A stretch of DNA of 64,000 bases from Bacteroidia bacterium (GCA_030426345.1 JAUHYU010000006.1:1-64000), one strand, 5' to 3'; counted from the first letter of the stretch, positions 1 through 10,323 are shown. Notes: generated by a model not told the origin, from the sequence alone. Program-made: numbers and translations.

Positions 1-1096
1 TTCGGGATTTATTTCTTTTTCCCAACCATATAACAAATCCTGTTATAGGTAATGAAGCAACTACTAATGATGCGAAAAACATTAGCAGACGCCCGGGGAA
101 TCCAAGAATGTTTCCAAAATGTATACTATAAACCATACCATGAAGCGTATGGTAAAGACTGGCATCCTTGTACAATCCATTTTCAAAATGACCGATTATT
201 TGCTCGCCATTATATCTGTCAAAATAATAATGATTGTTGTCGTACTCGGTTATATTAGATTTGTGAACAATGACATGTATCGGATCTGAATTTTTGTGTG
301 GATTGCTGATGCGTATAAAATCCCTAGGATATTTGTTTAGAAATACTTGGGCCAGGCTGTCCATTATAACAAACTTGTTGGAGTCGTTAGAACTATTTAG
401 ATTTTCTGATATAGGTTGCTCATAGACCATTTGTACTTCACCAGTTACTTTCATGAGTGTATTTCTTACAATTTCAAAACCCCAGAAGAGTCCCGTGACT
501 ATGCTGAAAATGATGATCCAAGAAGAATAAAAACCTATGATATTGTGCCAGTCATAATTGAGCTTTTTTGGCGATACTCTCCAATTAATGCTCAGCCTTT
601 GCTTTCTGTTGTGTTTGTCTTTTGGCCACCAAAGCACTATCCCAGTGATAACCATGAGAAGAAATAGCAATGTAGTCCAGTGAACAATCTGTCTACCAAT
701 ATCACCAAGCATCAAATTCCTGTGTATTGCTACAAGATAATTAAGCCATCCTTTTTTCATGTCTTGGAGATGAACCAATTTGCCAGAATATGGATTTAGG
801 AATGCTTTGTAATAAGTTCCCGGTGCATATAGAAGCACCTCTGCAGTACTTGATTTATCCTTGTAAAAAACAGTTCGGAAATCAGAATCGGGAAACTGTT
901 GATCGATAGTAGATTTTAATACAGAAACTGAAACAAAGGGTGAGTCCTGCGGCTCAACTTTTTGATTATAAATAACATAACTGATTTCTGGAGCCCAAGT
1001 ATATAGCGCACCAGATATTGAAATGATAAAAATAAGAATCCCAATAATCAACCCAATCCACAAATGAACTTTGCCCAGTATTTTTTTGATCTTCAT
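1..1096 (-). CDS. PepSY-associated TM family protein (C-terminus cut by window edge)
   Basis: This reading frame runs from an ATG at 1096 to the window edge without a stop, giving about 365 codons. I read one membrane helix near residues 8-30 (start MKIKKILGKVHLWIGL), a periplasmic stretch, helices near 130-160 (HWTTLLFLLMVITGIVLWW) and 175-205 (DWHNIIGFYSSWIIIFSIV), and a final helix ending in ITGFVIWLGKRNK just before the edge. The paired histidines next to helices (KVHLW, IHRNL, DWHNI) and this helix order are typical of PepSY-TM proteins, which are often encoded beside TonB-dependent siderophore receptors and are implicated in iron uptake or ferric reduction at the inner membrane. Only the last few residues should be missing, as such proteins are about 370-400 residues. 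Its downstream neighbour lies outside the window, so a link to iron is an inference from the family. Confidence 0.75.
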   Translation of the reverse strand, partial: MKIKKILGKVHLWIGLIIGILIFIISISGALYTWAPEISYVIYNQKVEPQDSPFVSVSVLKSTIDQQFPDSDFRTVFYKDKSSTAEVLLYAPGTYYKAFLNPYSGKLVHLQDMKKGWLNYLVAIHRNLMLGDIGRQIVHWTTLLFLLMVITGIVLWWPKDKHNRKQRLSINWRVSPKKLNYDWHNIIGFYSSWIIIFSIVTGLFWGFEIVRNTLMKVTGEVQMVYEQPISENLNSSNDSNKFVIMDSLAQVFLNKYPRDFIRISNPHKNSDPIHVIVHKSNITEYDNNHYYFDRYNGEQIIGHFENGLYKDASLYHTLHGMVYSIHFGNILGFPGRLLMFFASLVVASLPITGFVIWLGKRNKSR

Positions 1097-1384
1097 ATTA
1101 TTACTTGGGATGTAGATCAGAATGATGGCATATTGTAAAGTTAATTAATTCATACAAAGATTAAAGGGATCGATATGATGTATTTCATAAGGCCAAATTC
1201 AATAGTCGTGGTTGTTGTTGATTGAATGCGATATGAAGTGGATTTGTCTGAATGCTTTATTGTTTACTGTAGTCGGGGACAATTGATTTATCTGATCAAT
1301 TTTAATGGTTTCTTTGAAAAAAGGAGGATATGATCATCCATAATTTACAATGCTATTCAAATTATAATACGCATAAATTTAGTT

Positions 1385-3760
1385 TCAGATATTCACTATA
1401 AAAACACCACTTTCAGTGATCTCAAATTCTTTTATCTCACTGGCATATTTAAACATTCCTACAGCACCTTCTTTCCCAATGATCTCTGCTGAAACCATTT
1501 TCCCTTCTGCCCATTTCACATTAACTTCAAACCCACCTCGGGCTTTAAGTCCTTTTACTTCTCCATTTTTCCATTGTGTTGGTAGAGCGGGCAATAAGTT
1601 GATTAGTCCTTTTTCATGCGACTGAAGTAGCATTTCCGCAATTCCAGCCGTTACTCCAAGGTTACCATCGATCTGAAAAATGTGTGGAGGGTATAAATCA
1701 AACAGATTGTTGGCTATATGGTTGCGGAGTAAACTATTGATATGTTGATAGCAATCGTCTCCTTTAAATAGACGGGCATAAAAGTTAATCATCCAAGCTC
1801 TGCTCCATCCATTTTGTCCACCACCAGATGCGAGTCGTTTCTCAATTGTTTTTAATACAGCATCAAATAGTTCTGGCGTCTGCTGAGTGATTTGATTTGA
1901 AGGATACAAGGCATACAAATGCGAAACATGCCTATGCCCAGGCTCACCTTCCTCATAGTCTTCCATCCATTCTTGAATCGTGCCGTCCTTCCCTATTTTT
2001 ATTAATGGAAGCTTGGGAATAGCCTTGTTGATTTCATCTGTAAGTACAGTTTTACCTAGAATTTTTTCCGATTCAAGACATGCACTGAACAAATCTCGAA
2101 TGATTTGAATGTCAATTGAAGCGGCCACTGTATTGCGTAATTTGATCTGTGTAATCGGATCAATATAAGTGTTTTCGGGAGAATAAGAGGGTGCTGTAAC
2201 TAGATTCCCTTTGGCATCTTCTTTTAAGAAATCAAGAACAAATCGTGCTGCCCCTTTCAATACAGGGTAAGCAGTTTCTCGCAAATATTCATCGTCATTG
2301 GTGAATGTATAATGCCTCCATAAGGATAAAGACATCCAGGTCCCCGCCATAGGGAAACAATATCCATTCTCAATTTGTGACCTAAAGTTTGATCCTGAGG
2401 GAGTAGTTCTACCAAATGGGTTGGCCACATGGTGTGCCATCCAGCCATCTGAACCTAGAAACTGCTGTGCGGTTATTTTACCATTATTCGCCAGTTGCTC
2501 CATGTAGCTAGAAAGTGGAATGAATGTCTCAGAAAGGTTGCATACATCGGCAGGCCAGTAATTCATTTGCAGATTTATGTTCAAATGAAAATCCGACTCC
2601 CAGGCTGCCCACATATCTTGATTCCAAATACCCTGTAAATTGGCGGGTAATGTAGATTTGCCACCTGAACTGCCCATTAATAGATAACGTCCATATTGAA
2701 ACAAAAGCTGGGCAAGATAAGGATCATCTGTGCCTTCCTCTTTGAAGGATTTCATGCGTTTATCTGTGGGAATTGTATCCAATGTGACACCAGAAATATC
2801 CAGTTTTACGCGATTATAAACAGCTGAATGTGTTTGAATGTGAGCCTTCTTAATGTCATTGTAAGAGGTAGCTAGGGCTCTGTTTAAAATACCTTCAGCA
2901 ATTTTTTGCGAGTTGATATCTCTATCAAAATTGAGCTTTTGCAGGTTGTAGTCAGTTGCTGCACTAACAACCACCGTAAATGCTTTTGACTTTTGAACCT
3001 TCAGCTTGGAGTCACTTGCAATAATTTCCCCATCATCAGTGTTGATGCCAATCTGTGCAGCAAATTTCATATGCAGACCAAATTTTCCCGAACCATCAGC
3101 ATTATCGTCATAGCCATCAGGATCATCAAATATTTGTCCTGTCACAACTATTTTATTATCGCTGATTGTTTGTAGAATATCTTTTTTCCGATCAAATCGA
3201 ACTTGACAATCTGTCGGAACTCCATCAAGGCTTTCAAAACGGTAGAAAATCGCATCATACTCTGTGGAAATAAAGGACTCACGTTTAAAACGTTTGTTCT
3301 TTATCTCGTATTCAATGGTAGATATCCCACTGCTTAAATCTAAACTGCGTTTGTAGTGTTTTGGAGTATGGTGTCCGAAATTCAAATAGACATCACCAAG
3401 TGGCTCGTATGAGCGTATGGAGGATGGACTAACGGCTAAATTTTTCATGCCATAGCTCAAGGCTTCATTGAATTTTCCCTCCAAATTGAGTTGTTGAAAA
3501 CGAGCATAATGTTCTCTTACATTGTCAGGATATGGATTTTCAGGACTTCCTGCCCATAAACTCTCCTCATTCAATTGTATGTGCTCTTCGGTAACATCTC
3601 CAAATACCATCGCCCCCAATCTACCATTACCCAATGGAAGAGCTTCAAACCAATCTGCAGCTGGTGATTCATACCACAGCTTTTCAACACTCTGCTGTGG
3701 TTTATCACATGAAATCATAAAAAGCACCAGTAAAGAAAAAATAATATGTGTTCGTTTCAT
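1385..3760 (-). CDS. GH95 alpha-L-fucosidase, lipoprotein
   Basis: This 791-residue protein has a lipoprotein signal (LVLFMISC, Cys about 18). It opens with the GH95 N-terminal domain signature around residues 28-60 (WYESPAADWFEALPLGNGRL; LNEESLWAGSPENPYPDN). The (alpha/alpha)6 catalytic core carries NINLQMNYWPADVCN, SYSPENTY and HIFQIDGNLG. These contain the Asn pair, Glu and Asp that correspond to the catalytic residues known from Bifidobacterium AfcA, so the enzyme should be active. Known members release alpha-1,2-L-fucose (some L-galactose) by inversion. Length matches the family. It should sit on the cell surface or in the periplasm. It lies 215 bases downstream of the DUF2231/DUF1501/DUF1553 operon on the same strand and may be transcribed with it or from its own promoter. 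Fucose-rich algal or animal glycans are the likely substrate class. Confidence 0.93.
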   Translation of the reverse strand: MKRTHIIFSLLVLFMISCDKPQQSVEKLWYESPAADWFEALPLGNGRLGAMVFGDVTEEHIQLNEESLWAGSPENPYPDNVREHYARFQQLNLEGKFNEALSYGMKNLAVSPSSIRSYEPLGDVYLNFGHHTPKHYKRSLDLSSGISTIEYEIKNKRFKRESFISTEYDAIFYRFESLDGVPTDCQVRFDRKKDILQTISDNKIVVTGQIFDDPDGYDDNADGSGKFGLHMKFAAQIGINTDDGEIIASDSKLKVQKSKAFTVVVSAATDYNLQKLNFDRDINSQKIAEGILNRALATSYNDIKKAHIQTHSAVYNRVKLDISGVTLDTIPTDKRMKSFKEEGTDDPYLAQLLFQYGRYLLMGSSGGKSTLPANLQGIWNQDMWAAWESDFHLNINLQMNYWPADVCNLSETFIPLSSYMEQLANNGKITAQQFLGSDGWMAHHVANPFGRTTPSGSNFRSQIENGYCFPMAGTWMSLSLWRHYTFTNDDEYLRETAYPVLKGAARFVLDFLKEDAKGNLVTAPSYSPENTYIDPITQIKLRNTVAASIDIQIIRDLFSACLESEKILGKTVLTDEINKAIPKLPLIKIGKDGTIQEWMEDYEEGEPGHRHVSHLYALYPSNQITQQTPELFDAVLKTIEKRLASGGGQNGWSRAWMINFYARLFKGDDCYQHINSLLRNHIANNLFDLYPPHIFQIDGNLGVTAGIAEMLLQSHEKGLINLLPALPTQWKNGEVKGLKARGGFEVNVKWAEGKMVSAEIIGKEGAVGMFKYASEIKEFEITESGVFIVNI

Positions 3761-3975
3761 TGTTTAATAAATTGGATGTGGATTTAATATATTATAAGGG
3801 GCAATTAGTTAGACTTAAGTTTATCCTTTAGAGGTGTCATCAGATTATTGAGAAATGCGGTTTCAGCTCTAACCATTATAAAAACAGCAACTGTTAGTTA
3901 GATACGGAATACCTACTTTTTTCCATGGGTACACCAACAGTATCTTCTAAAACCTGAACCTGTCCGTTTCAAATC

Positions 3976-6114
3976 TCAATAAAAAAACAACTCATCCACA
4001 AACACCCAACCTTTATCACCTTTACCAGGGTGCCATTCTGGAAGTACCCTCAATGGATGCGCCACTACTTTATAATACCTAAATAGACCGTTTCTTACCG
4101 GAATAGAAAGTGCTCTTACTTCATTTGGAGAAAATTTACTATCCTGTTCAGGTATAGATTTTTTCAATAAAACGAGATCATTTTCATCATTACCTCCCCA
4201 AAGCTCAATGGAGGTAGGGGCCATAATATATTGTTGAATATTAATCCCATAACTCATGACCACCTTGCTGATTTTTGGTGCCGATTCGCCCAAATCAAAA
4301 CTGGCCGAAAATGAATTTTCTCTATAACCCAACCAGGATTTTGAAGCAACATTATCGGCTTCTCCTTTCACATTGTCAATTAGGGTTTTGGCTCCAGTGC
4401 CTGAGTATTTCTTAGCAGGATTATTGATCAGTGTTGCCTTCTTTGGGGTAATCCCTTTTACATAAAAACTATAGGTTCTGGTTTCACTAGGCAACCACCC
4501 TTCCTTAAAAGCCTTGGCTTTTAAGGTGCTATAGGAGTCAAATTGAAAAGGTTCTTTAAATAATGCTGATACACTATCCGGTTCGGAACCATCAAGGGTA
4601 TATCTAATATCAATGCTCTTCAATTTATGCTCCAGTGAGATTTTGTCTTCTTTCGATATTACTGTTTTATTTGTGGATAGAGTAGGTGCGTTTATCCTGG
4701 ACTCCTCACCGGCTCCATCATAGCCAAGTTCAAATCGTATCTTTGGATAACCTGCCTCCAATGTTTTGATATCATCTTGGGATATTGAAGTATTCCAAAG
4801 ATAAACTTCTCGAAGGTTCTCGAAATTTCCTAATGTGTTAGAAATATCTGATGTTATCTTAGTTCCTGATAGTGACAAGGAACGCAAATTGGTGCATGCA
4901 GATAATATTGGTAGGGACTTTTCAGTTACTTCAGTGAAGTTTAAGTTCAATTTTTCCAAATTTATCAACTCACTGATTATACCGATTGCATCATCTTGTA
5001 TGGGTAAATAAGCCAAATTAAGAGAAACTACCTGAATTTTAATCTTCTTTAACTCAGTCAGATAGTCCAATTGGAAAGCCTGTCTGCCATAAATGTCAAC
5101 ATCTATGGCTGGGGACTTAGGTGATTGCTGTGCAACAGTCCGGTAAGGATTGTTGAGTGAGGCAATCAAGTCCTCATCGGCAAATGAAAAAGCATATTCC
5201 GGAGCTTCCTCTACATAATTTAGCTCCTCCATTTTATTTTTGGCCAGCATATACAATGTATCATCTTTGGATAATTGGGATAATGAGATCAACTCGTCTG
5301 CACCTTTTTCAATCCATTTTTTGATCAGGTCAAATTCATTAACTGTTAGCTGTGCTTTGCCTTGGGGAGGCATGTGTTTTTCATCATCTAAAGGAAGTAG
5401 CACTTTTTTGACCAATTCACTTTGCTCCAAGTCTCCTGCTATCCAAATTGGCCCATTTTCACCACCTTCATGTATTTTCTCAAGGGTCGACATATCCAAT
5501 TTGCCTTTGTGTTTTTGTTCGTTATGGCAACTTTCACACTTAGCCTTCAATATCGGTTTTACAAATGAGGTAAAAATCGGTGAATTTTCGTCAAATGCAG
5601 CTTTTTGAGTTTTGAGGATTGGTTCCATCAAAAAATTCATTCCATGGGTAAGTCCTGCTCCAAAATGTCCTGCAAAAACTATTGAAAAGAAACCCGTATA
5701 AAGCAATATTTGGTAAACCTTCTTTTTGTTATACGTCAGGATCAAGGCATACATGATGTAACTTACTGCCACGCCTATCCATTTGTGCAAAGACATCAAA
5801 TCTGACGTGTTGCCATCTTCTCTTGATAAGAAAAAGCCCATAAGAGCCGATAGAGTTGTAGTAAGTGCAGTGAGCAGTAGCAAAAATTTATTCACCTTCT
5901 CATAAGAGGCCTCATCAAGTTGTTTCCTGAATAGGTTGATTAAAACCAATAATACAACAAACCCAATAGGGAAATGCAGCAGCAAAGGGTGCATTCTTCC
6001 AATAGGTTGAAGCCAAAATGGGATTTGTACATACTGTTCAAACACTAGCAGGATTGCCAGCAGGCACAATAAGAAGAATACAATATTTGAAACAATCCTT
6101 TCTATTTTCTCCAT
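3976..6114 (-). CDS. DUF2231 membrane / cytochrome c-like protein with LRR, chitobiase-C and discoidin-like regions
   Basis: Start chosen at ATG 6114, two positions past the upstream stop (6116), rather than the TTG at 6126. The N-terminus has about four to five membrane helices with the DUF2231 pattern (GRMHPLLLHFPIGFVVLLVL). A cytochrome c-like segment near residue 200 has one CxxCH haem site (KCESCHNEQKHKGKLDM), as in planctomycete PSCyt1 domains. Residues of about 360-470 form leucine-rich repeats (LEKLNLNFTEVTEKSLPILS). Next comes a chitobiase C-terminal-like region (SLEHKLKSIDIRYTLDGSEP) and a C-terminal region resembling discoidin/F5-8C domains (SFSASFDLGE; PTSIELWGGNDE). It is the third gene of a tight operon with DUF1501 and DUF1553 proteins. 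The family is found beside those partners; its biochemical role is unknown, and electron transfer coupled to an extracellular substrate is inference. Confidence 0.8.
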   Translation of the reverse strand: MEKIERIVSNIVFFLLCLLAILLVFEQYVQIPFWLQPIGRMHPLLLHFPIGFVVLLVLINLFRKQLDEASYEKVNKFLLLLTALTTTLSALMGFFLSREDGNTSDLMSLHKWIGVAVSYIMYALILTYNKKKVYQILLYTGFFSIVFAGHFGAGLTHGMNFLMEPILKTQKAAFDENSPIFTSFVKPILKAKCESCHNEQKHKGKLDMSTLEKIHEGGENGPIWIAGDLEQSELVKKVLLPLDDEKHMPPQGKAQLTVNEFDLIKKWIEKGADELISLSQLSKDDTLYMLAKNKMEELNYVEEAPEYAFSFADEDLIASLNNPYRTVAQQSPKSPAIDVDIYGRQAFQLDYLTELKKIKIQVVSLNLAYLPIQDDAIGIISELINLEKLNLNFTEVTEKSLPILSACTNLRSLSLSGTKITSDISNTLGNFENLREVYLWNTSISQDDIKTLEAGYPKIRFELGYDGAGEESRINAPTLSTNKTVISKEDKISLEHKLKSIDIRYTLDGSEPDSVSALFKEPFQFDSYSTLKAKAFKEGWLPSETRTYSFYVKGITPKKATLINNPAKKYSGTGAKTLIDNVKGEADNVASKSWLGYRENSFSASFDLGESAPKISKVVMSYGINIQQYIMAPTSIELWGGNDENDLVLLKKSIPEQDSKFSPNEVRALSIPVRNGLFRYYKVVAHPLRVLPEWHPGKGDKGWVFVDELFFY

Positions 6115-6115
6115 A

Positions 6116-7570
6116 TTATGCAACAATGTCCTTCACAACTTTTCCATGTACATCTGTCAAACGGAAACGCCTACCCTGATATTTATATATTAATTTTTCA
6201 TGATCCATTCCCATCAAATGCATTATGGTTGCCTGCAAATCATGCACATGCACAGGGTCTTTCACTATATTGTATCCAAACTCGTCAGTTTCGCCATATG
6301 ACATCCCAGCTTTAACACCACCACCCGCCATCCAAATGCTGTAGCATCTTGGGTGATGATCTCTTCCATAATTACCGTCCGTTAATTTGCCCTGGCAATA
6401 GTTAGTTCTGCCGAATTCCCCACCCCAAATCACCAGTGTTTCGTCTAACAAACCTCTCTGCTTAAGATCCGTTATCAAAGCAGCTGAAGCTCTGTCTACA
6501 TCTTCTGCTTGTTTGGGCATTTCCCCCACAAGGTTTCCATGTTGATCCCAGCCTTGATGGTACAATTGAACGAATCGTACACCTCCTTCTGAGAGCTTCC
6601 GTGCCAAAAGGCAATTTGAAGCATAGGTGCCTGGTTGCATTGAGTCTGCGCCATACATTTTTATGATACGATCAGGTTCTTTCGATATGTCAGTAATCTC
6701 AGGAACTGCCGTTTGCATTCTATATGCCATCTCGTATTGTTGAATTTTGGCATGTATCTCAGGATCACCAAATTCCTGATATCCCATTTCATTCAAAGAT
6801 GCTAAATGATCCAACATCTTTTTCCTGCTCTGCATATCTATTCCATCAGGGTTATTTAAGTATAAAACAGGGTCTTCGCTGGCGCTAAATTGCACACCTT
6901 GATGATTACTATCCAAAAATCCATTAGTCCAGAGTTTGGAATAAACACCTTGCCCATTTCCCCTTCCTCTAGACAATAACACACAAAATGACGGCAGGTT
7001 TTTATTTTCACTTCCCAATCCATAACTCAACCAAGCACCCATACTTGGGCGATTCCCTTGTTGAGAGCCTGTCTGGATAAATGTAAGTGCAGGGTCGTGA
7101 TTGATAGCCTCGGTGTGCATGGTTTTGACTACACATATATCATCAGTAATCTTAGCAATGTTAGGAAAAAGATCGCTTACCCAAGTGCCAGATTTTCCAT
7201 ACTGATTAAAACCAAATTTGGAACCGACCAGCGGGAATTTATCCTGATCGGCGGTCATTCCCGTCAGTCTTTGATCACCTCGAATTGATGCAGGTAAGTC
7301 CTGGCCATACATTTTATTTAATGTCGGTTTGTAGTCGAAACTTTCTAGCTGCGATGGGGCACCATTCTGAAACAACATGATTACTCTTTTTGCTTTTGAT
7401 GCAAAATGCTTAATTCCTAGTGGCAATTCGTCTCCAGCACCTCCAGTTCCCTTCAATAAATTCGGTAATAGAAGTGAACCCAATGCCGCACTTCCAACAC
7501 CCATAGCCATTTTACCAAGAAAATGTCTCCGGTTTACATTCAGTTTATTTTCTAAAAATTCCTTTTCCAT
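6116..7570 (-). CDS. DUF1501 family protein (alkaline-phosphatase/sulfatase-like fold)
   Basis: Start chosen at ATG 7570 (MEKEFLENKLNVNRRHFLG), which begins in the usual place for the family; an ATG at 7597 adds nine residues. A twin-arginine-type signal (NRRHFLGKMAMG followed by a hydrophobic stretch) suggests folded export by Tat. The body shows DUF1501 motifs: VIMLFQNGAPSQLESFDYKP near the N-terminus, IWGGEFGRTNYCQG and GRDHHPRCYSIWMAGGGVK towards the C-terminus. These resemble metal-binding positions of the alkaline-phosphatase/sulfatase superfamily, though no formylglycine CxPxR motif is present. About 480 residues is normal. The upstream gene (DUF1553 protein) ends 44 bases before this start, and the downstream one begins immediately after its stop, so the three are clearly co-transcribed. 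The function of the family is not established. Confidence 0.85.
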   Translation of the reverse strand: MEKEFLENKLNVNRRHFLGKMAMGVGSAALGSLLLPNLLKGTGGAGDELPLGIKHFASKAKRVIMLFQNGAPSQLESFDYKPTLNKMYGQDLPASIRGDQRLTGMTADQDKFPLVGSKFGFNQYGKSGTWVSDLFPNIAKITDDICVVKTMHTEAINHDPALTFIQTGSQQGNRPSMGAWLSYGLGSENKNLPSFCVLLSRGRGNGQGVYSKLWTNGFLDSNHQGVQFSASEDPVLYLNNPDGIDMQSRKKMLDHLASLNEMGYQEFGDPEIHAKIQQYEMAYRMQTAVPEITDISKEPDRIIKMYGADSMQPGTYASNCLLARKLSEGGVRFVQLYHQGWDQHGNLVGEMPKQAEDVDRASAALITDLKQRGLLDETLVIWGGEFGRTNYCQGKLTDGNYGRDHHPRCYSIWMAGGGVKAGMSYGETDEFGYNIVKDPVHVHDLQATIMHLMGMDHEKLIYKYQGRRFRLTDVHGKVVKDIVA

Positions 7571-7614
7571 AGTTTCATTACCTATTATAAAATGCATTAA
7601 TCAGCAATAATAAA

Positions 7615-9942
7615 TCAACTTTTAGTGATTGCTTCTTCCATATTATAAATGGTGTGAATAACCTGCATCAATGCAGCAACTGTCACATCATTCCTGTTTT
7701 CTTTAGGAGGGTATTCTCCTACATCTATAAATTTTTTCGCTTCTTCAGGGTTGGCCTCATACTCCAATAGCCGCTCGTTGTAGTACTGCAATAACAAACT
7801 CTTTTCTTTTTCTTTAGCCTCACGGCAAATAATCAAATTAAATGCCTTGCTAATTTTCCCGTCATTTTGTAGGCCCTCTTCATCCAATCGCTCCGCTAAT
7901 ACCCTGGCAGCCTCCAATACTGTTGGGTTGTTTAGCATAATCAATGCTTGCAAAGGAGTACTGGTAGTTAACCTCCTCACCTCACATTGATCCCTATTTG
8001 AGGCGTCAAAAGTCAGCATAACTGGAGGTGGCACTGTTCGTTTGATAAATGTATAAATACCTCTTCTGTAAAGATCGTCCCCGTGATCTTGGATATATGC
8101 TTTAAGCAATCCACGCCCTGAAGTTGCAGCCGCCCAAAGACCATCAGGCTGATACGGTTTCACGCTGGGGCCGCCAATTTCCCGATTGAGCAAACCACTA
8201 TTTGCAAGAACCTGATCTCTCACCATTTCTGCGTTTAATCTAGTACGATGCATTCTGGATAAGTATATATTCTCTGGATCTTTCTCCAATTTTATTTTTT
8301 CTATTACCGAAGATTGGGTGTACGTAGATGACATTACAATTTTTTTTATCAATCGTTTAATGTCCCAATCGTTTTCCCTGAAGTCAACAGCTAGCCAGTC
8401 TAGTAATTCCGGATGAGTGGGCAAGTCTCCTTGCATCCCAAAATCACCTACAGATTTTACGATACCTCTCCCAAAAAATTCCTGCCAGATTCGATTGACA
8501 AATACCCTGGAAGTCAATGGATGTTCATCACTCAATAGCCATTTTGCCAACCCCAATCTGTTCTTTTCAAAATTGATGGTGTCGTATTTAAGAATTGCCT
8601 CTGGGGTATTAAAACTTACTATTTGCCCTTTGGCATCATAATTCCCCCTGTCCAATATGTGTGTTTCTCGTATTCCAACAGAATCCTGCATCACCATGAC
8701 GTTCACACTAGCGGTATCTTTTTTATTGATGAAGGTGAGGAGATTTGAAATTAACTCATCATCAATTGTCATGTTTGGAGGATCTGCAAAATTCGCATCT
8801 ATTGTCCCAAACAATCCCTTCTCAGGAACTTTATCAAAAAAAGCAAATGTGCTATAGTAGTCTTTTTGCAAAATAGGATCGTATTTGTGGTCATGACATT
8901 TTGCACACTCAAAAGTGAGGCCTAAAAAGGCTTTGCCAAATGTATTGGTTCGATCTGTCACATATTCGATCCTATATTCTTCGTCTATAACGCCTCCCTC
9001 CTGAGTGATTTTATGATTTCTATTAAAACCGGTTGCCAGAAGAGCTTCTATATTCTTTTCCGGTAATAAATCCCCAGCCAATTGCCAAGTCAAGAATTTA
9101 TCGTAGGAATAATTTTCATTGAAAGCATGGATCACCCAATCCCTCCAAGGCCACATGGTTCTTAAACCATCATCCTGATACCCATGTGAATCGGCATACC
9201 TAGCTACATCTAACCAATGAACTGCCATTTTTTCTCCATAGTGTACATTGGCCATCAGTTCATCTATTACCTTTTCATAGGCTTGTTCAGAATTATCGTT
9301 CATAAAAGCCTCCTGCATTTCCAAAGTTGGTGGCAAACCGATCAGATCAAATGCAACTCTTTTTAGCAGCCGTGCTTTGTCAGCTCTTTCATTGGGCGTG
9401 AGCCCCATACCTTCAACCTTATTCAGTATAAAATAGTCAATCTCGTTTGTTGCCCACTCTTTATCTGTAACGGTAGGCAGTTCAGCTTTTACAGGAGGAA
9501 CAAATGCCCAATGCGGTTTATATTCCGCACCTTGCTCTATCCATTTCTTCACCAATTTAATTTCATACTCAGTTACTTTCACGTTGAACTTTGGTGGAGG
9601 CATCATCTCAGAAGTATCTTGAGAAGACATTTTAATGTAAGCTTCCGATTCATGAGGTTTGCCACTTACAAAGGCAAATCGATCCTCATCATAATCTTTC
9701 AATGCAGAAAAAGCACCCTCTTCAGTATCTAATCTAAGATCGGCTTTTCTTTGATTGACATCAGGGCCATGGCACGCAAAACATTTGTCAGAAAGTATAG
9801 GTCGGATATGAAAGTTATAGTCAACCAAATCTGGAATAGTTTGTTTGGATGATATATCACCGGTATTATTGTGATTACATGAGATAAGTAACAATACTTG
9901 AAATAATACACCTATTCTGAACAAATAATTTAAAACTTTCAT
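7615..9942 (-). CDS. PSCyt1-DUF1549-DUF1553 lipoprotein (planctomycete-type cytochrome)
   Basis: This 775-residue protein has a lipobox (FQVLLLISC, Cys 22). It carries a PSCyt1 cytochrome domain with haem motif CFACHGPDVNQRKADLRLD near residue 55 and an EMMPP motif near 110. The DUF1549 (PSCyt2) domain follows with AVHWLDVARYADSHGYQDD and a second haem site, CAKCHDHKYDP. The DUF1553 (PSD1) domain ends the protein (HPLTSRVFVNRIWQEFFGRG; LLNREIGGPSVKPYQPDGLW; STPLQALIMLNNP). This architecture is abundant in Planctomycetes and Verrucomicrobia and scattered in marine Bacteroidota, usually with a DUF1501 gene directly after, as here. It is proposed in the literature to take part in polysaccharide breakdown; the reaction is not known. 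First gene of its operon, so the promoter should lie in 9943-10100. Confidence 0.9.
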   Translation of the reverse strand: MKVLNYLFRIGVLFQVLLLISCNHNNTGDISSKQTIPDLVDYNFHIRPILSDKCFACHGPDVNQRKADLRLDTEEGAFSALKDYDEDRFAFVSGKPHESEAYIKMSSQDTSEMMPPPKFNVKVTEYEIKLVKKWIEQGAEYKPHWAFVPPVKAELPTVTDKEWATNEIDYFILNKVEGMGLTPNERADKARLLKRVAFDLIGLPPTLEMQEAFMNDNSEQAYEKVIDELMANVHYGEKMAVHWLDVARYADSHGYQDDGLRTMWPWRDWVIHAFNENYSYDKFLTWQLAGDLLPEKNIEALLATGFNRNHKITQEGGVIDEEYRIEYVTDRTNTFGKAFLGLTFECAKCHDHKYDPILQKDYYSTFAFFDKVPEKGLFGTIDANFADPPNMTIDDELISNLLTFINKKDTASVNVMVMQDSVGIRETHILDRGNYDAKGQIVSFNTPEAILKYDTINFEKNRLGLAKWLLSDEHPLTSRVFVNRIWQEFFGRGIVKSVGDFGMQGDLPTHPELLDWLAVDFRENDWDIKRLIKKIVMSSTYTQSSVIEKIKLEKDPENIYLSRMHRTRLNAEMVRDQVLANSGLLNREIGGPSVKPYQPDGLWAAATSGRGLLKAYIQDHGDDLYRRGIYTFIKRTVPPPVMLTFDASNRDQCEVRRLTTSTPLQALIMLNNPTVLEAARVLAERLDEEGLQNDGKISKAFNLIICREAKEKEKSLLLQYYNERLLEYEANPEEAKKFIDVGEYPPKENRNDVTVAALMQVIHTIYNMEEAITKS

Positions 9943-10064
9943 TTAATACAGCTTAAAGCGTTTTTGCAGTGATGCAATATAAAATTGATTCGTTTGTGAT
10001 TGGATGGATAACTTGGTAAACGAATGATTCGCTTTCAGAAATATATGCATTTATTGAAAGCCTA

Positions 10065-10093
10065 CAAATCTATCCCCTAAACCGATTTCACAA
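10065..10093 (-). promoter_or_regulatory. candidate promoter of the DUF1553 operon
   Basis: On the minus strand TAGATTTG (10072-10065) matches the Bacteroidota -7 consensus TAnnTTTG, with TTG (10093-10091) 18 bases upstream as a -33 element. It would give a leader of about 115 bases. A second TACATTTG lies at 10128-10121 without a good -33. The remaining bases of the 9943-10323 gap show no gene or repeat that I can see. Confidence 0.35.
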
Positions 10094-10323
10094 CTTTCCT
10101 TCCAACTACCTACAAGTAATCAAATGTACTCATATCTAACAAGATAATTAATTTTAAAAAGTAAAGATTTAAAGCCTTTGCAAAAAGCCGAAACTGTTTG
10201 AAGTGAACTCCCAGATTTTGATTTTATGTAAAGAAATTTGACCTTCCTGGCTAAAGAAACCTTATTTTTTGTAGCGGATATTGTAATTAATCAGGCTAGA
10301 TACATACCAGATATTATAGATGA

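Noticed and set aside
52..667. Two small plus-strand open frames
   Set aside because: They lie antisense within a well-supported PepSY membrane protein frame that runs from 1096 to the window edge.
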